This document shows, piece after piece, positions 59,547 to 64,000 of a DNA stretch of 64,000 nt; within the stretch, counting starts at the first letter, position 1, and each line of letters starts with the position of its first letter. This stretch comes from Cyanobium sp. Cruz-8D1 (GTDB lineage Bacteria > Cyanobacteriota > Cyanobacteriia > PCC-6307 > Cyanobiaceae), in NCBI RefSeq assembly GCF_024345975.1, contig NZ_JAGQCD010000015.1, positions 1 through 64,000 on the forward strand. Reading direction: 5' to 3'. Made by a program: the position numbers and the translations under genes. Under the pieces are notes generated by a model. That model worked only from the letters and a program-made list of their open reading frames with translations. It did no database searches and was not told where the DNA came from.

Positions 59547-60787
59547 GTCGCTTTGCGGACGTGGCCGTCAGCGGTGTTGGGTGCATCACACCGCTTGGGA
59601 ACAACCCTGATGCGGCTACGGATTCCTACCTCAAAGGCTTAAGTGGTTGCAGTGAACTTTCTGCGCCCTGGGCTTCAGGACTCTCTGCCCGAATCGTGGC
59701 ACCCGTATGTTGTGATACGGAGGAATTACTTGGGGAGTTCCTTGTCAATCGCCTGGATCGTTGTAGCCAGCTGGCTTTGCTGGCGGCCCGTCAGGCCTGG
59801 GCTGCGAGTGGTTTGGGGGCTCTTGGTGTTCCGGGAGATCGTCTGGCCGTCGTGCTTGGCACAGGCATTGGTGGACAATCCACGTTGATTCAGCAATATG
59901 AGCGCAATGCAGCGGGTGCTAGGCGCATTCATCCTCTTGCTGTGGCGATGGCCATGCCGAATGCCGCCTCTGGCCAAGTATCCATAGAGTTTGGTGCCCA
60001 TGGTGGAGCCCATGCGCCAGTCTCTGCTTGTGCCAGTGGTGCTGAGGCGATCGTCTGGGGACAGATGCTGCTGGCAACCGACCAGGCTGACGTGGTCATT
60101 GTGGGAGGCACGGAGGCGGCGATCCATCTCGTCACCATGCGCGGATTTGCAGAGATGCGCGCGCTCTCCTGCCGCCACGGAGATCCGGCAGGTGCCTGCC
60201 GGCCCTTCGCTGCCGATCGGGACGGCTTCGTTGTTGGTGAGGGGGCTGGGGTCCTCATCTTGGAGCGTCTCAGGGATGCCCAGGCTCGGCGGGCCACGAT
60301 CGAAGGGGTGTTGCTCGGGGCCGGGATGACCAGTGATGCCCACCATCTGGCCATGCCCCAGCCCGACGGGCTTCATTCCGCTGCGGCCATGCAGCAGGCC
60401 CTGCGCGTTGCCGATGTGGTGCCCCAGGAGATTTCCATGATCAGTGCCCATGCCACCGGCACTTCCCTGGGCGATCTGGCGGAGGCTCGTGCCGTTCGTC
60501 GGGTGTTTGGTGCGGCGACGGATCAGGTCTGGGTCACCGCTCCCAAAGCTGGTCTCGGTCATCTGTTGGGGGCCGCTGGAGCTGTGGAGTCCATCCTGAC
60601 TCTCAAGGCTTTGCAGAAGGCTGTGGTGCCACGCAGCCTGAATGCCGACCCGCCGGACCCTGAGGTTCCGCTTCGGATCCCCAGATATCACAACGAGCCT
60701 CTGGATGCCCAGCGTCGTCATCTGGCTCTCAAGAATGCCTTCGGCTTCGGTGGTCACAATGTGAGCCTGCTATGGGCGAGCCCTTGA
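59543..60787 (+). CDS. FabF-type beta-ketoacyl-ACP synthase
   Basis: This 414-residue condensing enzyme has the catalytic triad Cys163 (PVSACASGAE), His303 (SAHATGT) and His340 (GLGHLLGAAG), the same numbers as in E. coli FabF. KNAFGFGGHNVSLLW closes the protein. It elongates an ACP-bound chain with malonyl-ACP. Because a dedicated ACP precedes it and no other fatty-acid gene is present, it probably makes a special acyl chain for the capsule lipid rather than bulk fatty acids. The next gene starts 16 bases before its stop, so all are co-translated. Confidence 0.92.
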   Translation: MSRFADVAVSGVGCITPLGNNPDAATDSYLKGLSGCSELSAPWASGLSARIVAPVCCDTEELLGEFLVNRLDRCSQLALLAARQAWAASGLGALGVPGDRLAVVLGTGIGGQSTLIQQYERNAAGARRIHPLAVAMAMPNAASGQVSIEFGAHGGAHAPVSACASGAEAIVWGQMLLATDQADVVIVGGTEAAIHLVTMRGFAEMRALSCRHGDPAGACRPFAADRDGFVVGEGAGVLILERLRDAQARRATIEGVLLGAGMTSDAHHLAMPQPDGLHSAAAMQQALRVADVVPQEISMISAHATGTSLGDLAEARAVRRVFGAATDQVWVTAPKAGLGHLLGAAGAVESILTLKALQKAVVPRSLNADPPDPEVPLRIPRYHNEPLDAQRRHLALKNAFGFGGHNVSLLWASP

Positions 60788-61755
60788 CAACAGCACTCGT
60801 GCTGCATCAAGGGGCTGAATCCAGCCTTGATTACTTTCTGCATTCGGCCTTCCAGGAGCGGCATTGGCGTGCTCTCTTGCTGGATACCCGGCATGGCCCG
60901 CCTGCAGACATGGGCTCTCAGCTGATGCAGGCTCGCGTCATCGTCCTTGTCCGCTACTGGCCAACAGGATGGTGCTGGAGGGGGGTGCTGAAACAGGCCA
61001 GGCGGCAGGGTTTGCGTTGCATCTATTGGATGGATGACGACCTCATGGACCGTTCGGGATTTGATGTGTTGCCGCGCAAGTATGCAGCTAAACTGCGACG
61101 CCTGGCATGGTCACACCGTGCCACCATTCTTGATTGGTGCCAGGCACTTTGGGTGAGCACTCCAACCCTGGCCGAGCGTTATGCCAACCTCAATCCTGAA
61201 TTGATACCTTTGCGCCCTCAAGCCAGGGTGTTGGAACAGATCCGAAGCTTCAGCATCGGCTACCACGGTACAGCGTCTCACCGGCAGGAATTACTCTGGT
61301 TGTATCCACTCATCGAGAAAGTGCAAGATAGGTATTCACATTCGCTGGTGGAGCTGTATGGCGATGCCGAAGTTCGCCAGCTATACAGCTCCCTGCCGAG
61401 AGTTCAGGTGCAGCATCCCATTCCCTGGGAGCGCTATCTCGAAGTCACTGCCGGCAAGCATCTTGATCTGCTGCTTTGCCCACTTCTTGACAACACGTTC
61501 AATGGTGCGCGCGCTGCGGTGAAGTTCTTTGACGCCGTCCGCCTGGGCGCTGTTGGCCTTTACAGTGATCGGCCTCCCTATGCTAACATGGTTATCCATG
61601 GAAATGATGGACTTTTACTGGGCGATCAATACGGCGAATGGCTTGATGCTATTCACCGTCTTTTGAACAACCAGCGAGAGCGCCAACAACTTGCTATTTC
61701 TGCCCGCCGTCGCGCTTTAAGCTTTTTTCCGTCAGGACAAATCGATGAAGCATAA
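60772..61755 (+). CDS. Glycosyltransferase (GT-B, group 1-like)
   Basis: This 327-residue protein has a GT-B layout: IVLVRYWPTGWCWRGVLKQAR, then CIYWMDDDLMDRSGFDVLP, a linker FSIGYHGTASHRQELLWLYP, and a C-terminal half with HLDLLLCPLLDNTFNGARAAVKFFDAVRLG and YANMVIHGNDGLLLGDQYGEW. The last part corresponds to the nucleotide-sugar site, where E-x7-E-like patterns are replaced by NTFNGARAAVKFFDA. It has no signal peptide and no membrane segment. Position between ketosynthase and export genes suggests it adds the first or an early sugar to the lipid anchor or the capsule repeat. It overlaps genes on both sides. Confidence 0.75.
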   Translation: MGEPLTTALVLHQGAESSLDYFLHSAFQERHWRALLLDTRHGPPADMGSQLMQARVIVLVRYWPTGWCWRGVLKQARRQGLRCIYWMDDDLMDRSGFDVLPRKYAAKLRRLAWSHRATILDWCQALWVSTPTLAERYANLNPELIPLRPQARVLEQIRSFSIGYHGTASHRQELLWLYPLIEKVQDRYSHSLVELYGDAEVRQLYSSLPRVQVQHPIPWERYLEVTAGKHLDLLLCPLLDNTFNGARAAVKFFDAVRLGAVGLYSDRPPYANMVIHGNDGLLLGDQYGEWLDAIHRLLNNQRERQQLAISARRRALSFFPSGQIDEA

Positions 61756-62851
61756 ACTCCCGCGCGCAACACATATCCTTATGGTCTTTGGCGTCTGCGG
61801 GGCGCTCGCCTTCGGTCAGGGGGCAGCGTCCCAACCGTTAGGAAAGCCGCCAAGCGGATTTAATCGTGACTTGCGCTACCGGCTGGGTCCAGGTGATCGG
61901 ATTCGCATGTCCGTGTTCAAAGTTCCGGGCTATGAGGGAATTGCCGAAGTGATCGCTGATGGCACGGCGAGTTTTCCCCGCATCGGCAGCGTCCCTGTGG
62001 CCGGACTCACCCTGGATCAGGCCCGAAAGCGCATTGGTGAAGCCTACGGGCGTTTCCTGCGTCGCCCCAGTGTGTCCCTGGATTTGGTGTACGCCCGCCC
62101 CATGCGCATCACCGTCACCGGTGAAGTTCAGCGGCCAGGTTTATACAGTCTTGACCGATCAGGCAGCTTTCAGTTGGAAAGTGCAGGCGCTACAGGTGGC
62201 TCCTCCCAGCCCACCACCATTCAGGCCAGTGGTTGGCCCACGCTGGTTGAAGCGATTCAGAAGGCTGGTGGGATCACAGCCCGTGGTGATCTTCGAGCTG
62301 TTGTACTCAAGCGTCAGGTGGGAGCGGGCCCGCAACGGGAACTGCGGGTCAACTTCTGGGAAGCTTTGCGAGATGGCCAACAGATTGAGAATCCCATTTT
62401 GTTTGATGGTGATGTCGTTATGGTCACAGCGGCCGATGAGTTCAGTTACGAAGATCTGATCAAGATTGGTGCATCAACGTTTGCTCCAGATACGATTGGC
62501 GTGAATGTGGTGGGTGAAGTGGTTCGTCCTGGCAGCATTCGCGTACGGGCTAATAGTCACCTCAGCAATGCTGTGCTGGCAGCTGGTGGTTTTGTGAAAG
62601 AGCGTGCCAGTGTCAGTAACCTTCAGCTCTTTCGCCTTGAACCGAATGGCACCGTCACCCAAAAGCAGGTGCGTTTCAGTCCTTCCGACCCCTTAGGTAG
62701 TGATAACAATCCTGCCCTGCGCGAGGGTGATGTCGTGGTTGTGAACCGCAATCGAAGGGCCGCTGTCAATGATGCGGTGCGAGCCACGCTTGAGCCTGTA
62801 GGGCCAATTATCAACGCTGCATCTCTGCTGCGACTTCTGGGGGCTAATTAG
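61745..62851 (+). CDS. Outer-membrane polysaccharide exporter (Wza/KpsD-like OPX)
   Basis: This 368-residue protein has a signal peptide (HILMVFGVCGALAFGQGAAS). The polysaccharide export domain follows at about 45-130 (YRLGPGDRIRMSVFKVPGYE, GTASFPRIGSVPVAGLTLDQ), then SLBB-type domains (MRITVTGEVQRPGLYSL, IGVNVVGEVVRPGSIRVRAN). An extra internal part carries WEALRDGQQIENPILFDGDVVMV. It would form the periplasmic/outer-membrane channel for the capsule, working with KpsM/KpsT encoded just downstream. No lipobox is seen. Confidence 0.9.
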   Translation: MKHKLPRATHILMVFGVCGALAFGQGAASQPLGKPPSGFNRDLRYRLGPGDRIRMSVFKVPGYEGIAEVIADGTASFPRIGSVPVAGLTLDQARKRIGEAYGRFLRRPSVSLDLVYARPMRITVTGEVQRPGLYSLDRSGSFQLESAGATGGSSQPTTIQASGWPTLVEAIQKAGGITARGDLRAVVLKRQVGAGPQRELRVNFWEALRDGQQIENPILFDGDVVMVTAADEFSYEDLIKIGASTFAPDTIGVNVVGEVVRPGSIRVRANSHLSNAVLAAGGFVKERASVSNLQLFRLEPNGTVTQKQVRFSPSDPLGSDNNPALREGDVVVVNRNRRAAVNDAVRATLEPVGPIINAASLLRLLGAN

Positions 62852-62859
62852 TCATTTTT

Positions 62860-63666
62860 ATGGAGGAAGCAAAGTCTCGGTTACGCCGATTGAGTGGGTT
62901 TGAGATCCAGTGGCGTGTCGTCAATGCCTTAGTTTATCGAGAGCTGCGTCGTCGCGTCAGCGATGTGCAGGGTGGCTTTTTGGCCGTGCTGCTGGAGCCT
63001 GTCGGTCAGATCGCTGTCTGGGCCGCCCTACGCTTAATCATAAGGCAGGCCAGCTCGGTCAATAATCTGAATATCTGGCTCTTTCTTGCTACCGGAGTCA
63101 TCCTTTTTAATCTTTATGCCAGGGTTGCCGCCCATGGGCTGACGACGATGGAGGCCAACAAGGCCCTGTTCTTTTATCGTCGCGTCAAACCGATTGACAC
63201 CGTTCTGGCCAAGGCGATTGAGGAGTTGGGTCTCTACTCGTTGGCGGCCATTATCGTTTTTGGTCTTGTCTGGGCTTATCTCTACAATCTTGTTCTTCAG
63301 AATCTGCCCCTGCTGGTAATCTCCTTTGTGCTGATGGCACTGCTTGCCGTGGCCAGTTCGTTGCTTTCTCTGGTGGGCTCTTATTATTTTCCGAATCTGA
63401 AGCAGGTCTTGTCCTGGATCAATCGAGCCCTCTACTTGGCTTCAGGCGTGATCTATGCCCCGATGGATATTCCTCAATTTGCTAGAGACTTTCTTGTTTG
63501 GAACCCCCTTCTCCAGTGCATTGAACTAGCACGAAAGGCCTTGAGCATTGATTATCAGATCCCATCGCAAGTGACGTTGAGCTACCCGGCTGGATTTGCG
63601 CTTGTTTACTTGAGCCTTGCCCTTTGGTGCTATACTAACAATGAGAAAGTCCTGATTCGCCGTTAG
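62860..63666 (+). CDS. kpsM: Capsule ABC transporter permease (KpsM-like)
   Basis: This 268-residue ABC-2 type permease has about six membrane helices: LEPVGQIAVWAALRLIIRQ, IWLFLATGVILFNLYARVA, LYSLAAIIVFGLVWAYLYNL, LPLLVISFVLMALLAVASSLLSL, then AGFALVYLSLALWCY. The N-terminal YRELRRRVSD and the central FFYRRVKPIDTVLAKAIEEL are typical of KpsM/CtrC/BexB proteins. It forms the inner-membrane channel that moves lipid-linked capsule to the periplasm. It begins eight bases after the exporter gene; the ATPase gene follows after four bases. Confidence 0.93.
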   Translation: MEEAKSRLRRLSGFEIQWRVVNALVYRELRRRVSDVQGGFLAVLLEPVGQIAVWAALRLIIRQASSVNNLNIWLFLATGVILFNLYARVAAHGLTTMEANKALFFYRRVKPIDTVLAKAIEELGLYSLAAIIVFGLVWAYLYNLVLQNLPLLVISFVLMALLAVASSLLSLVGSYYFPNLKQVLSWINRALYLASGVIYAPMDIPQFARDFLVWNPLLQCIELARKALSIDYQIPSQVTLSYPAGFALVYLSLALWCYTNNEKVLIRR

Positions 63667-63670
63667 GTTA

Positions 63671-64000
63671 ATGATACGCGTCAACTCGCTTACCAAAAGT
63701 TACCTCTACAAAGGTAAGCGAAAGCGTGTCTTGGATGATTTGAGTTTTGAGATCGCTGGCGATGAATCAATCGCGGTGATCGGTGCCAACGGGGCCGGGA
63801 AATCCACTTTACTGCAGTTGCTGGGCGGCATTGATGTGCCGGATCGTGGCAAGATCCAATGCGATGGCACGATTTCCTGGCCCGTCGGTATTGAGGGTGG
63901 TTTCCAGGGAAGCCTCACCGGCAGGGAAAATGTGACATTCGTGAGCATGATTTATGGCGAAAGGCATGAGATTGACGATCGCATCAAGTTTGTTGAAGAC
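63671..64000 (+). CDS. kpsT: Capsule ABC transporter ATPase (KpsT-like), cut by the window end
   Basis: The first 110 codons are present. They carry NSLTKSYLYKGKRKRVLDDLS, Walker A IGANGAGKSTLLQLLGG at about 36-52, and GTISWPVGIEGGFQGSLTGREN, the W-P-V-G...F-x-x-x-L-T-G-x-E-N block that is diagnostic for KpsT/CtrD/BexA polysaccharide ATPases. The signature and Walker B motifs lie beyond the window. It powers KpsM. Confidence 0.95.
   Translation, partial: MIRVNSLTKSYLYKGKRKRVLDDLSFEIAGDESIAVIGANGAGKSTLLQLLGGIDVPDRGKIQCDGTISWPVGIEGGFQGSLTGRENVTFVSMIYGERHEIDDRIKFVED

Overview
The window reads as a chromosome segment of a high-GC picocyanobacterium of the Synechococcus/Cyanobium type. The evidence is psbX and ycf66 side by side, a high-light-inducible protein, a DUF3747 protein, a cyanobacterial LpxB-like protein, and a very GC-rich coding style with densely packed short operons. 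Genus assignment is inference from gene content and base composition only.

Layout. 1-2.6 kb: a cyclic-nucleotide-binding stub, a small lipoprotein and mtnA (methionine salvage). 2.7-12.1 kb is an accessory block. It holds a 2575-residue surface protein on the minus strand with about 18 ELWxSDGT repeats and 12 cadherin-like domains; those domains form three exact 1221-bp copies of a four-domain unit. Next to it are an IS66 transposase relic and a VapBC-type toxin-antitoxin pair. 12.1-16.7 kb: a sulfur-handling group (two-domain rhodanese, YeeE/YedE transporter with a frameshift), a winged-helix/nucleotidyltransferase pair that may be a second toxin-antitoxin system, and a broken methyltransferase gene. 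16.7-27.9 kb: mostly housekeeping and metabolism (alcohol dehydrogenase, aldolase/dehydrogenase fusion, GltS-like symporter, S9 peptidase, peptide deformylase, DUF3747 protein, ribosomal protein S21), plus one acyltransferase-3/SGNH gene of lower GC. 27.9-39.4 kb: comM, a HIT protein, an ABC exporter followed by hli, two TolB-like lipoproteins, ycf66, psbX, yggT, accC, tRNA-Leu(GAG), an LpxB-like protein, msrB and a PRC-barrel protein. 39.5-53.4 kb: smc, a DUF883/holin-like membrane pair, a subtilase opposite a secreted prodomain-like protein, a SNF2 helicase with its SWIM partner, a GH13 amylase and an RNA methyltransferase.

53.4-64.0 kb is the most interesting part: a capsule-export locus of visibly lower GC. 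A sulfotransferase-like protein and a KpsC-type transferase lie on the minus strand. An outer-membrane exporter, KpsM and the start of KpsT lie on the plus strand. Between them is a lipid-building set: alpha-oxoamine synthase, a GNAT-type acyltransferase, a short-chain reductase, an acyl carrier protein and a FabF-type ketosynthase. The carrier protein, the ketosynthase, a glycosyltransferase and the three exporter genes form one tightly overlapped operon. The set matches the chemistry needed to make a sphingoid or ceramide-like lipid, so I propose a capsule with a sphingolipid-like anchor. This is inference and needs biochemical proof.

Several convergent gene pairs end inside short perfect hairpins that contain one or both stop codons and lack a T-tract. 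No CRISPR array, rRNA or riboswitch was recognised. Apart from the edge segment 1-246, no gene-free stretch exceeds about 300 bases; the longest others are 46043-46304 and 10431-10655.
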